A stretch of DNA of 64,000 nt, taken from contig JAFREE010000028.1 in NCBI GenBank assembly GCA_019400425.1, positions 1 through 64,000 of the forward strand. Reading direction: 5' to 3'. The notes beneath the pieces are model-generated. The model made no database searches. It was not told where the DNA came from and worked only from the letters and a program-made list of their open reading frames with translations. A program made the translations under genes and the position numbers. Below, in pieces: positions 32,345 through 47,322 of the stretch (position 1 is the first letter of the stretch; each line of letters opens with the position of its first letter). The stretch comes from Hymenochaete sp. R1. Taxonomy: Eukaryota; Basidiomycota; Agaricomycetes; Hymenochaetales; Hymenochaetaceae.

Positions 32345-33397
32345 ATGCCGTCTATCTCGCGTTCTTACGAAGTCGTTCTCGATTTCACAAACGACACGCA
32401 CGACTCCGCCACTGTACAACTACTCAGAGATTATGGGAGACCAACAAATCGCATTATTCTCTTACAACCTGGGGAGACAATGTCACTGGTCCTGGAAGCT
32501 GGTGACGTCTACAAGTATACGTTGAAGACGAAGACCAAGGTCGTCAATATCACGTCAGTACCCTTTTTATTACTCAACTGCACAGGGTTTCCACTCACCA
32601 CCATCGCATCCACCCGCAGCGCCCGAGCTTGGCGAGACATTGTGTGCGGCTTGTCGCAAGTTTTCTTGCCCAACTCGACCGTGTGGCCGCCGCATATCGT
32701 ACCCCCGAGAACGCCGGTGGCCGGCATAACTGTCGACCGACATTTTTGGGAGACGAGGTTTTGCATGTTTGAGTCCACCGTGTCACTCTAAGGATGGCAC
32801 CTGGCTCGGTTTCTTCCCTTTTTGCAGTGAGTATCCCCCTTACAACTTATCTCCGCCTAGGAAAGGCAATGGGGTCATGCTGACGAAACGTTCTTCCGCT
32901 GCAGCCCGTTTCCTTTTCCCGCAGTTCAAGTTACTGTAAATAACTTAAACTTTCTACCAAGATACCCCAATCGCATTGCCCGTTGCTTTCCATGGGAGGC
33001 CGGCGAGCGGCCATCTCGCCAGTTTCTTTCCATACCGTTCACACGAAGCAACACGAAGCCGACCAGCTATAGCGCAGAGCCTTCACTCGACGCCACCGAA
33101 GTAACCCTTTCCTCTCGCCAGTCCGATTCGCTCGCCCCTCAACTTCCTCTGCCAAACCTTGTCACCCACCGAGCTAAGTCTGCTAAATGCATAATAACGG
33201 AGGAAACGCTTTCTCCTCGTTCCGCCCTCGCTTCTATGCCTCCGTCGGTGCCTCGCTTAATGAGACTGGGAAAATCAACCGGCAAACCTGAAGATGTACG
33301 TGCTTCCCGACCTCGAGGCTTGACTTCAGCTGACCTGTCGAGCCAGCTTCCCTCCTCTCAATTCTCTGCTTCAGCCGGAACACCAGCACCCGCTTGA
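32345..33397 (+). CDS. Conserved hypothetical protein of basidiomycetes
   Basis: The first exon reads MPSISRSYEVVLDFTNDTHD, then LLRDYGRPTNRIILLQPGET and KYTLKTKTKVVNIT up to 32551. An intron ending gcag at 32620 joins it to ARAWRDIVCGLSQVFLP. After one or two further introns, whose junctions I cannot fix, a long frame open from 32861 (ERQWGHADETFFRCSPFPFP) runs to a TGA at 33395-33397 without any early ATG. That exon is 179 codons long and is missed if one demands a start codon. Its end is Ser/Pro-rich and low complexity. I do not recognise a domain; the first exon resembles proteins annotated only as hypothetical in agarics. No function is proposed. Confidence 0.55.
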
Positions 33398-34524
33398 ATT
33401 TGGTCATAGAGTTCTCGCCTTATCTCCTTCATTCCTTTTACCCCTCGTCCTCAAAGAGCCACTGAGGGGTAAACAGAGTTCTGGAAAATACGCTCGACAG
33501 CTCACCGCATTTAGTCCGCAATTCAAACGTGCCTTTCGCAAGCAGGATGAGGTGTTTCGCCTTAATCCTTCCCCTCGGACTCGGTTTCAATTTCGGACGA
33601 CGGATTCCGCGTCTGCAATCGGATGTTAGGAGCACGACGGGGTTCTTGGGATAACCGTCCTCGCACACGAGGAAAAGACAAAGTGAATACGTTCCTTCTA
33701 TGGGCACCCGCAGTCGGCTACAACGGGTTTCTGTGCGACGCTGGCGGATATGACAGTGGGAAGTTCTCACGACTTTTCGCATTAGGAGAGGAGACGAGTG
33801 GCTACAGACTCGGAGCGCGACGAAGAAAGAAGGCAGGCGGAGAGGAAGAACTCATGGGAGAGACAAGAAGTGGAAGGGGGCGTGAATCGCACGTAATGTG
33901 CATGGCTTGCAACCTTAAGAGATCGGACATGGTTACGGTCGGATCTTGTGCTTAGGTTAGCCATCCGCAACGTCAAATACAGGGCTAGCTGGCCTACAGC
34001 GTACAGATCGATCCGAAGGTTGAAGGGCGAGGGGCGGAGAGGATGAAATTGGGAAGGGCTCAGTTGGAGACCGGCACTTCAAAGAGTACACGAGGCAATA
34101 CGGTGGCACACGCACGCAACACACGGAAAGCGCGTTGAAAGCGCGTTTTTGCAAAGCTTAGTTGGTGGACTTGTGATTGGATCAGCGACGTGGACTCTCT
34201 TACTGTGAACGATCTCGAATTTATTTTCGTTTGCGATGCGATGGAATGTCTCTACTTTTCTTTAAAAATGACACTACTACTTCGCCTTTACATTGTCTTT
34301 AATTTTCAATTGTCATTCGTATCGTATCGTTTCTATTTGGCCTTGGACTCTTCCTCCAACTTCGCTCAATCCTTCATGATAATGCATATGGGTACATTGC
34401 ATTCTAAATTATGGTACCATTACATCCAGAGACGAACATCATCCTCGTATCATCATGCTTTAACATGCTGCTCGTAAACCTTGCTGACTCGCGATAGATT
34501 TGATACACAAAAGGAACGACTCGC
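33398..34524. other. Intergenic region with no supported gene
   Basis: About 1.1 kb. Overlapping frames of 65-114 codons occur on both strands at 33438-34154 with no recognisable motif. An AT-rich tract at 34190-34470 has no coding sign. Confidence 0.45.
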
Positions 34525-36357
34525 TCACTCCCTCGACGTAGGCCAGTTCTTTACGCGAGTAGTCGTCGGGCAGCCTGACGAAGGTGGAGACGAGAACTTT
34601 GTCTCCACAAAGACTTTCAGGACGCCAGCGGCTCGCTGATCGAAAACATGATAAAGCAGCGCCATATCGTCCAAAGGCACACGATGGGTCAAGATGCTGA
34701 AGCATAGGTTAGATGCACACTGGGAACGAATAGGACTTGTCGGTACACTCACAAGGTTGGGTCAAATTTTCCCGTCTTGATGTAGTCGTTCAATATTCTT
34801 TCCCAGTAAAGATGTACAGGAGCCTGTCCGTTGCCGATAAAGCGGATGCCCTTCTCCATGAGAGCTCCGATGTTGAAGTTGTTAGTATAGCCAGCACTAT
34901 GGCAATCATCAAAAAACTAGCATAATGAAGTGAGGGTGATGAGGGACGAACTATGCAGCAATAATTCCAATGCGTCCCATCTTCCTGACATCCATAATCA
35001 TTTCATTCGCAGTTTCTGGTACATCTGTCTCCAGCATCAACGTCTTCTGTACCTTATGCATGATTGTCTTGGGTTCGTGGAACGTTCCTAGAAATCGACA
35101 TTAGCACACTGTAAAGCGCATTTGGCGACATGCAGTGAAAGTGCCACGTACCACAATCAATAGCAACATCCAACCCGCCAGGAACCACTTCTTGCAGGCG
35201 CTTGACGACATCCTTATGCTCGTCAAAGTTTAGCGTTTCAATTCCAGACTTCTCAGCAGCGAATACCAATCGCTCTGGCACACGGTCGATTCCAATGATT
35301 CGCTTTGCGCCCTTCAATTGCGCCCACCTCGCAACACATTGACCAATGGGGCCAAGACCCTTGAATAGGACAAGAAGGTTCATAGTTGTAGCTTGACAGT
35401 ACCGGAGTATACTCACCCAAATACCAACTACGTCTCCTTCATTAACTCCGGTATCTTCCACCGCATGGAAACTGGTGGGAAGGATATCCGACAGGTAGAG
35501 AGCTTGCTCATCTGTGACATCATCGGGAATCGGAAGTAGATTGACTGAACCAAAAGGGACTCGGACGTATTCCGCTTGACCTAAGAAGTCAGATTCAGCG
35601 AAAGAGCATCTTGGGTCTTATTCAGAACGGCGTCCAACCTCCCGGAAAACCTCCTGTCTAAGAATAAACAACATAAGCATGAACTTTTAAGTCGCCCATG
35701 AGAAGAAAGCGCACAAAATGACTATAGCCGAAGAATCCAGCATCCCTATGTCCGTACATAGCATTCATGAGACTGCAGTAATTGAAATTTGTATTAGATA
35801 TCTACGATGTGCAACTGTGAAAATCGGATCATGGTTGCTCACGATGAATTATTGGTCCGGTCGCAGAACGACGATAATTTCTTCTGACAATATTCGCATT
35901 GACCACAAGCAATCTGGAAGCTAGCTACCACTCTCTGCCCGATCTTAAGGTTCTTAACGTTTGATCCAATTCTCTCGACCTTTCCCATGAACTGGGCCAT
36001 CAATAATCATGAGACAAGCCATTCATAAAAAAGACAAGATTGAGCTCCAGACATACTTCATGGCCAAGAATGTCCCCCTGGAAAAAATGGGCAATTTAGA
36101 TCCAGACTTTCCTAAAGGGTGGCAACTATGATCACCTTTTTCAAAGCCAATATTTCTGCTTTGAACAAGTGCAAGTCTGATCCACAAATGGTAGAGCCTG
36201 TAACTTGTAGTATAACGTCGTCTGGCTCGGTGATATCAGGAACAGGTGCTTCGACGACCGCCTGATCGAATGGGAACCGTCAATTGGATGCACCGAAGGA
36301 CACGAGAAGTGAGACACAGACCACATCTTTCGTCCCCATCCAGGCAAGAGCTTTCAT
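34525..36357 (-). CDS. Zinc-dependent alcohol dehydrogenase-like protein (MDR superfamily)
   Basis: It starts MKALAWMGTKDV at 36357. Exons then give the GroES-like part with the catalytic zinc ligands (STICGSDLHLYK and GDILGHE) and the structural zinc loop (IACGQCEYCQKK). The Rossmann fold starts VVGIWGLGPIGQCVARWAQL and continues GAKRIIGIDRVPERL. DVAIDCGTFHEPK and GIRFIGNGQAPVHLYWERIL follow, and the end is TTRVKNWPTSRE at 34525. The pattern is that of formaldehyde-dehydrogenase-like MDR proteins common in fungi (related to S. pombe SPBC1198.01); the natural substrate is not known. About seven introns of 50-60 nt interrupt it. All zinc ligands and the GLGPIG nucleotide motif are present, so it should be active. 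Confidence 0.88.
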
Positions 36358-36805
36358 AGTCGAACCATCCCCCCTACCCTTGTAAGTTGGTGTGACGTCC
36401 ACTGGGTGAGGCCCCATGCGCTGGTGACAACATGAAGATGAGATCCTCAGCGTCAAGCTCTTTACCGAGATCACATCGTTTCACATACATCCTGTACGGC
36501 GTTTGCTGCTGCTTGCATTTTGTCTTGAAGGAAGTCTACGAAGGGATTGGCCATGTTTTTCGCGATTCAGAGGAATTTATAAGGGAGCAAATGTGCACAG
36601 TTGTCATATCCTGCGTCATTTCTCTTTCGAAATGAGAGTGAGAGACTTATCATAGGATGCGCTTAGGCGCGTACAGATCGTCGCGCCGGCGGTACATCCT
36701 TGGGCCAGAACCCATGATCCAACACATAACCGGTTCAATCCGCATCCGCATGAAGGTAAACATGGATAATAAGCTTTCCGTATAAATGTAGTTGACTAAT
36801 AGATA

Positions 36806-37884
36806 TTATACTCTAGGTTGTTCGTTGTCTCTCAGTTTGGCGCGATGACGCTCAAACCAGCCTGACCCAGGCAATCCAAGTCCAGGATTCTTCCGCCTGT
36901 TCAAGCCAGCGTACGCCATCGAGAAGGCACTCTTGTCCGACGCGATGAATCTCCCGCCAGCCTGAAGCTGTTTCTTTCGGCCTTCATCAACAGAAGCAGC
37001 AAGCTTGTCTTTGTCTGTTTTCGTAAGGTCAGACATGCCTAGTTGTCTATACACACAGGGGAGGCTCAATGGTGAAGCAATAATTTGTTTCTGTGGGTGT
37101 GCCATTCAGTAAAACTCTTCCACGATGATATTGTAAATCGATAGCATACCATATGCTCATCTGCCTTTTGGCTCAACAACTTCGTATCTGACCGAGACCG
37201 ATATTTCAGAACCTTCCGAAGATTATCCTGAGTGGTTCGTCGCAGGCGCCCGACAAGTCCTTCGTGCAAAAATCCCGGCTTCGTGAAGTCCTTTTCCTGA
37301 CGTATGACTTGCCCTGCATTTGGTATGCCGTTCTTTAAAACTCCTTCGGTACCTCGGGAGACAGCGTTTCCCAAAAGCTCCCAACCAATCGCACGGGCCG
37401 TCATATCGAATTTCAGGTCGCGAGGATTGTCTACCAGTTCCAGAACGGCATGTGGTGCGTTGTCGCCCTTGCGGTTTCCGTACTTGTGTATGCGCGTATA
37501 TCCGCCTGGTCGATTGGCATACCGGTGCGCCAAAGTACCGAATACTTTATCAATAAGCGAATGTTTGAGGAGGAAACCTTGGGCTGAACGGGCCGCTGGA
37601 AGGCCGCCTTTCTTGCCTAATGTAATAAGCTGTACCGAGTCTTTAGTACAGTTTGGGCAGTTGAAGAAGCAAAATAAGACAGGCCTTTTCTGCTAACCTA
37701 GCAGCTTCGCGGGCTTTTGGAAGAGTCGTCTTTATCTGCTCATGCTCAACGAGGGAAGTGACCATATTACTGGAGAAGAGTCAGCTTGAGTTTAAATAAT
37801 AAAACGATAATCATCTTACCGAAGCATAAGCATTCTATGTGATGTCGTCCTCGACAACTTTCTGAAAGCCACACCATGCTTCAT
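36806..37884 (-). CDS. MRPL8: Mitochondrial large ribosomal subunit protein bL17m
   Basis: The first exon (37884-37820) encodes MKHGVAFRKLSRTTSHRMLML, the invariant bL17 start. A 50 nt intron splits an Arg codon, and exon 2 begins NMVTSLVEHEQIKTTLPKAR at 37769. The next exon follows an intron near 37690 and carries LITLGKKGGLPAAR and then HRYANRPGGYTRIHKYGNRK, the core of L17. The C-terminal extension of about 100 residues after another intron (36806-37080) is mitochondrial-type and low in known motifs (QLGMSDLTKTDKDKL; GWFERHRAKLRDNEQPRV). bL17 binds near the exit tunnel of the mitoribosome. The gene is divergent from the mitochondrial acyl carrier protein gene, with 177 bp between starts. 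The symbol follows the yeast name. Confidence 0.9.
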
Positions 37885-38061
37885 CGCTGGCGCAACAGGT
37901 TGACGATGATTGACTTGGAGAAAAGGTCAAAGTATCAGTGACAGGACACGAAACTCCGTGAGAACAAATTGCTAATTGTGGATAAGAACGAGCCGGTCTT
38001 CTGCGCGCGAGCTGACTTACTTTTGCCAGCGTCCTCTTCACTTGTCCACAACGAAAAAGCC
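37885..38061. promoter_or_regulatory. Compact bidirectional promoter (bL17m / mitochondrial ACP)
   Basis: Only 177 bp separate the two divergent start codons. Both products go to the mitochondrion, so a shared promoter may coordinate them. No defined motif is recognised. Confidence 0.6.
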
Positions 38062-38689
38062 ATGTCGTTCCTCCGTTCCGCTTTGCGCACAGCTCCCAGG
38101 CAGCGCCCGACTTCCGCTGCGCTTCGCAGCATGGTGTGGGCACGTCAATCTTTTGCTCTTCAACGAGCGTCGTATTCCGCTGCGGCAGGTCTGGCGCGGT
38201 CTGACATTGAGTCAAGGATTCTCGATGTTCTCAAGTCATTTGAGAAGGTTGATGGTTCGAAGGTTAGAAAGTCTCCCATTAGAGTATGTGTGTAGCTCAA
38301 GCAGATATTTTGGTCAGATTCAAGCCACGTCAGCATTTGCAGATGATCTTGGCTTAGACAGCCTTGACGCGGTAGAGGTCGTGATGGCCGTAGAAGAAGT
38401 GAGCTCCGTGACTGCGCTTTACTTTAACGTGGAGAACCTGACATTCTCCATAGGAGTTCGCGATTGAAATCCCTGACGCCGAGGCTGACGAGATCAAGAC
38501 AGTGCAGCAAGGTATGTTTCCAAGATAACGTCGCTCCTTGAGCAGACCCTTTCTAACCGAACATGCTTCCTTACTCCGTCGGTATCATCTAGCTATTGAC
38601 TATATCGCCAAAACTCCGGATGGTGAGCTTCCGGCGTTTGCCTTCCAGCGAAGAAAACATGCTAACTTCGGGATGTTCCAGCGAAATGA
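38062..38689 (+). CDS. ACP1: Mitochondrial acyl carrier protein (complex I associated)
   Basis: The start MSFLRSALRTAPRQRPTSAA is an import presequence. The mature part reads IESRILDVLKSFEKVDGSK, then ATSAFADDLGLDSLDAVEVV, where the Ser of GLDSLD receives 4'-phosphopantetheine. Exon 3 gives EFAIEIPDAEADEIKTVQQ and exon 4 AIDYIAKTPD. The last exon appears to be only 8 nt (38682-38689): it completes an Ala codon and adds Lys and the stop, giving the usual TPDAK end, after an intron starting gtgagc at 38623. Without that splice the frame would run on for some 30 unrelated residues. The protein carries acyl chains in mitochondrial fatty acid synthesis and is a subunit of complex I. Confidence 0.92.
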
Positions 38690-39051
38690 TTTTACTTTAG
38701 TTCGTCCCATGTACTCAATCAGCTAATTGTGACACCGTTTTCGTCCGTTTCTTTCACTGCGTGATGTCATATGGGTGAATCATGGCCTTCAGGCTAATGC
38801 TGCACCATGAGTGTGCTTATGACCTATCTTCAAGGTTCGAAACGAATTGAAATGCAGAGCAGCGGTTGATATTTTCCGTTGATCCGGATCCAAGTCTTCG
38901 CGCTCGTTGAGTTATCTGCACCCCTCCCCCTCACTCCCCCTTTGGACATGATATTATCTAGCGCCACCGAGACTATCGAGATCTTTAAATTAATGCGAGA
39001 TGTATAAATCATGGCAGTGCAGAGATCTAGTCGAATATCCTTGTGCCCACT

Positions 39052-40401
<1,350 letters not shown>

Positions 40402-43277
40402 ACGGCTTCGCCCGCATATTTCAGTCCCTTTTCCCCTGCAGTTGAAATGTAATGACGGCTTTATCTTTGCGATACTAGACCAACCCATTGAATGTCCTTG
40501 TGTGCCCCGGTTAATGTTTGTGTGGCCCTCACGATTGGGTCATAATAACCTAGCCGTAGGCGCGTGATTTTCGCCTCATGACCTTCTGCGCCTTCTGCGC
40601 GATCATCGCAAGGCCTAACATTCTTGTACACAAGGTAGGAGTGCTTCGGAAGGCGTTACGCGCACTCCGCACCCAGAGAAGCTTTGCAGAAAACATCGAG
40701 AACAGCTCAGCGAGGCAAGCACATTGACAACTATGCATTCTCGGTGGATCGTCGCCTCGCCGACGCCCAGGTACTGCTACGTTGAGTCCTGAGCACGGAG
40801 AAATCCCGCGGCCTCGAGGCTCACTTTTATTTCGCAAAAACGTTCTCATCTGAGGTCTAAGGAACCATCAGCTGCAGCCGTAAGTCGAGGTTTAAAAGCA
40901 AGCTCAATAGTATTGGTCGAAACGATCCTTCAGGCTTTCGGAGATTCTTACGGGAAGCATCGCACGAATATCGCCTTGATCGCAGGGTCTAATATGTTGC
41001 GCCCAATGACGATGCATCTTGGGATCGATGGTCGCAATGTAACATCTCTAACTCTCACGCACCCGCATCCCGCATCGGAGTGATAATGAATTGTCTTAGA
41101 TGGTGATAAAAGATTAGGGATGAAGCCTTCCAAGGCAACTAAAGGCGAAGGCGTGAAAGGATGGAGCACTACCAGAAAGAGGAAAAAGAACACAGTTGTT
41201 CAATTCACTTGAGCTAGCTATCTTTCTTCTCACTCCAAGATCGCTAGTCTTGAGCCTCCGAAAATCCGATTGATTCTCAAAGGTATGCGAATCCCGGCCC
41301 GCGTTGTCTCATTGGTTTGCGGGGCGCATCTTGTTTGGATTTAGATGAGTCTTTTCCGAACAGAGAGCGGATGCTTAGTCGCAAGCAGGTATCATTTGTG
41401 GCGTTAAGGCCATCCATCGTGGCTACCTGCTTCAGGGCCGCGACTGGTCGCCACTAGTACTATGTCCATCATCAAGATAATACAGTTCAAGTTTACGAAA
41501 TGTGAGATGATCTGAGACATCCGAGCTTCCAAGCTGATCCTTTCGTAAAGCTGCGATAAATGCAAATGAGAAGGGGCGCTGTATTGTCTTATTTGCAAAT
41601 AATTAAAGCTGCCGTTGAATGCCGTTCGGGCAGAAGTCGTTCGAAGCTGTTGCAATCATATGCGTGGAAGACTGGAAGTACCCTCAAGTCATGCACACGA
41701 CCATTACATCATTTTGGCACAGACCTGTGCGGAAACTTTTCCAGTAACCAAGCAAACAAATAACCCATGTTCGTTGTTGTCGATCACAACTGCCTGTGTC
41801 GCTGATATACTAATGTAAGAATGATCGGTGTTCAAGCTAGATAGGGTCACGCCGGTGGCCTAGAAAGCAGTACTAGTAGTAGTAAAGCACAAGACAAAAT
41901 CAACTTAAAGGACTACTAACTCTTAGATATCATCCATCCGCTGACGACCAATGCTGTCCGCTGCATTGAGCTTTGGCTCACCTGCAACCCACTAAGATAC
42001 TAAGAAAGCTCGGTTGTGATACGTACTCAATACTACCCGATTTCCTAGACTCAGACTGTTCCTTCGTGTAAGCAGACCAAAACATATGGACCTACATTGC
42101 CTGAGAATTTTTTATTAATTACATTGAATTTTCACGCAGTATCATTATGACTTTGTTCTTTTCTGTTGCTTCGCTTTCTATTTTGAAAGGGGGCGTATGA
42201 GATCAGCTCTATCACTTGCCAGGGATAGTGTACAAAATGATGTTCTCATCGTGACGAATCATTTCAACATAAAAGTACGGAAACAATGAGTGTTTTGCTG
42301 AGCACCGACTAATTTTATCTAGGTTCTCGAGTAGTAATTAATCCTTTTGCAGAGAGTGCATTTCTTCATTCTTGTTGGCGTATTGTGACTAGAGGCAAAT
42401 AGAAATTTGAATTGGTCAATGGTGCACTGACGAAATGGGATGTGCCTACGTTGGCGCAGGATTTGATAAAAACGTACCCAAGAATGCATCGAACACTAGA
42501 ACGTCGTAGGTACATCCAGTCGTTACGTGGAGAAATCATCAAAAAGGATCGGGGATGTTGAAACTCGTTGAGATTGCTTTGCAATGACGGTAATCAACTT
42601 CGTACGTCGAAGTTCCTGGTCTTTTCGTCTACTCTTGTCTCAGTTCCCTTTGTCGAGTATCACGTCATAAAACGAGGGCATGCCAAACTCCTGGATAAAG
42701 GCTAAGCTAGCATTGAAAGATAAACTTGTTGCTCGTAGAAAATAGCTATCGACTTACATGATCATTGTCTTGGAGTAATGGTGTCCTATCGAAATCAGTG
42801 AAAGCTCCGTTTGGATTCTGAAGGGGTTTAAAAGATCCATTCCCCAGTTTGGCCCAAGAGATTGCATTCCCCGGGACAGAAGCGAGTTTCTAACCGCGTC
42901 CAGTCGCGACGTCAAGTCTAAGACCGTGGTGGTCGAGTCTTAAGGTCGACTCGGCGACGCGACAAGTGTTCAAAGCACACAGAACAAATAGACCGAAATA
43001 CACTGGACCCACAACACTTGAATGAAGTGAAGCAAGCACCGAGGCTGACACTGTTGCATTCATCAACGAACGGAATTAATCAGCCTGCATCCCTTTCCTC
43101 CGATGTTTATTGGAGAAGTGGATAAAACACAACATAAAGATCGAATAACAATGTCCATGTAGCAGTAAAGAGAAGCAACGATGCAAATGAACAGGCCAGT
43201 CAAAAAGGCGAGAATTCAAATTAAGTCTGGAATGGGAATATCCTAATCTATAGGACCAAATGCACGCTATATATTAT
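40402..43277. other. 2.9 kb region without a supported gene
   Basis: The region lies between the ends of two genes (SMP-30 on plus, AAT on minus). Frames are short and in conflict on both strands (for example 40550-40849 minus, 40948-41193 minus, 41560-41818 plus, 42366-42584 minus). I see a short tagtagtagta stretch near 41872 and AT-rich tracts around 42100-42360. No transposon or RNA gene is recognised. Confidence 0.45.
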
Positions 43278-45102
<1,825 letters not shown>

Positions 45103-47322
45103 ATGGAGAAAGCGGTCGAAGCCGTTAAGAATGTTGTCAAGAAGCCTAAGGAGAGGCTGGAGGCACATACCAATGATGGGTCGTGAGTTGAGTCACTTCA
45201 TCTGCTGCTTATATGCGTTGATCGATATTGGATAGATCGAAGGATTCAGATGCTGGAACCGGAGACAATGCTTCCTCCAAGCCAGAAAATGACATGGGAT
45301 TTATAGAGAAAGAGGCTGGCCCACCAGGAACCTCCAATCCTGTAGAAATCTCAAGCGAGGGACAGGCTTCCGAGAGCAAGACTGTGGAACAGGAAGAATC
45401 CAAGAATGCGGGGAAAAATGACCAGAAGAAGAAGAGGGAAGAGGAGAAACGCCGAAGGCAAGAGGAGAAGAAAGCCAAAGAACAGGAAGCTGCAAAGCAA
45501 AGGCAAGCTGAAGAGCGGGAGAAGGTGTGTGCAATTATTTCTTTCTTGGTTTCTTCTTTTCTAAAGTAGTCATTCAAAGGACTTCGCGAAGCAATATTAT
45601 GGCGAACTACCCCTCAATCAGTCTCAAGAGCGTACAAATCGTCCCCGAGACACTATCACGACTTTCCCAAATCGTGTCGGAGACAACATCATTGTGCGAG
45701 CTCGCATACAGACTTCTCGTGGCAAAGGAAAGATGGTATTCCTCAACCTACGTCAACGCATTGACACTATCCAAGGTATTTTGGCTGTAGAAGAAGGGAA
45801 GGTATCAAAAACAATGGTGAAGTGGGTTGCTGGTCTTGCAGATGAGAGCATCGTACTTGTGCAAGGTGTTGTCGATAAAGCTCAAGAGAAAGTGGAAAGT
45901 GCGACGGTGAAAGAGGTTGAAATTAAAATCAGCCAGGTCAGAACTCCGATCCCCCCCCCCCCCCTCTCTGCCCTCTTCTATGTTAGAGTCTCATCTATTT
46001 TTATTAGATTCACCTCATCTCTGCACCCGAGTTGTTCCTCGCTTTCACTCTCGATGATGCCTCCCGTCCTGAGAGTGCATTTGATGAGTCCGACAAGCAA
46101 TTTAATAACGTGCTACTGGAAACTCGTCTCAACAATCGTGTATTGGACCTTCGAGTAAGCCTCGTCGAAAATTTTAGTGTATTCAGTATAGAGTGACATC
46201 ATTACGCAGACGGTAACGAATCAAGCTATCTTTAGGCTGCAAGCATTCGTGCAAGAGTACTTCCGCGACTTCCTCACATCGAAAGGATTCACGGAAATCC
46301 ATACGCCAAAACTTCAAGGTGCCGCGACTGAGTCGGGAGCGTCTGTCTTCAAAGTCAGCTACTTCAAAGGTAGAGTAATGCAAATTCTATTAAGTTGAAG
46401 GTCATTCGATCTGGAATACATAGGCAATGCTTTTCTCGCCCAGTCCCCCCAACTCGCCAAACAAATGGCCATTGCTGCCGATTTCGAACGCGTCTATGAG
46501 ATTGGCCCCGTTTTCCGTGCTGAGGACTCCAATACCCATCGGCACTTAACGGAATTTGTAGGTCTTGATCTGGAAATGACGATTGAGGAACATTATCACG
46601 AAGTCATGGAGCTCCTCGACCAGCTTTTCATCTCTATCTTCCAAAAACTGAGAGAAAACTGCAGGAAAGAAATCGAAACAGTTGGGTTACAGTTCCCGGC
46701 GGAAGAGTTCAAGTGGAGAGAAGGGCCCGAAGGAACGCTCAAGATAACCTTCTCAGAGGCTGTTGATCTTCTCGTGGAAGACGGCGTCGACCGTTCTGTC
46801 CTCGATGACATCAAGTGAGTGACGCCTTTATAATTGAAAAAAAAAGGGATTATGAGAAATTCTTTATTAGCACTGAGAACGAAAAGCGTCTGGGAAGGAT
46901 CATCAAAAAGAAGTATGACACGGACTACTTCATCATCGACAAATTCCCAATGGAACTCCGTCCGTTTTACACAATGCCGGATCCCAAAGATCCCGTAAGT
47001 CTGCATTATCCAAATAAATTTATTTTTTGCTCATAAAAGAACGAAGAAATTGTCCAACTCTTACGACTTCTTCATGCGAGGAGAGGAAATTCTATCTGGT
47101 GCTCAGCGTGTCCATGTTCCCACCTTACTCGCAGAACAAATGAAAGTCAAAGGTATTGAGCCCGAGTCGATGAAAGGTTACATGGACGGCTTCCGGCTTG
47201 GATGTCCTCCGCATGGTGGCGGTGGTATTGGACTTGAGCGCGTGCTAATGCTGTTCCTCAAGCTTAATAACATTCGGAGGGCAACTCTGTTTCCGAGAGA
47301 TCCAAAGCGGCTTGAGCCCTGA
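45103..47322 (+). CDS. DPS1: Aspartyl-tRNA synthetase, cytosolic
   Basis: It starts [20 protein letters not shown] at 45103. A long Lys/Glu-rich N-terminal extension follows ([20 protein letters not shown]), as in eukaryotic AspRS, where it helps bind tRNA. The OB-fold anticodon domain reads [20 protein letters not shown] and QGILAVEEG. The class II catalytic core has [20 protein letters not shown], motif 2 ([16 protein letters not shown]) and motif 3 ([12 protein letters not shown]) and ends [10 protein letters not shown]. All catalytic motifs are present. An intron near 45936-46009 contains a run of 14 C (45951-45964). Other introns lie near 45200, 45525, 45770, 46155, 46370, 46815 and 47000. 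No mitochondrial presequence is seen. Confidence 0.95.
45951..45964. repeat. Poly-C run (14 C) in an AspRS intron
   Basis: The run lies in an intron between the OB-fold and catalytic exons, followed by a pyrimidine-rich stretch that may serve as the 3' splice tract. Confidence 0.75.
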
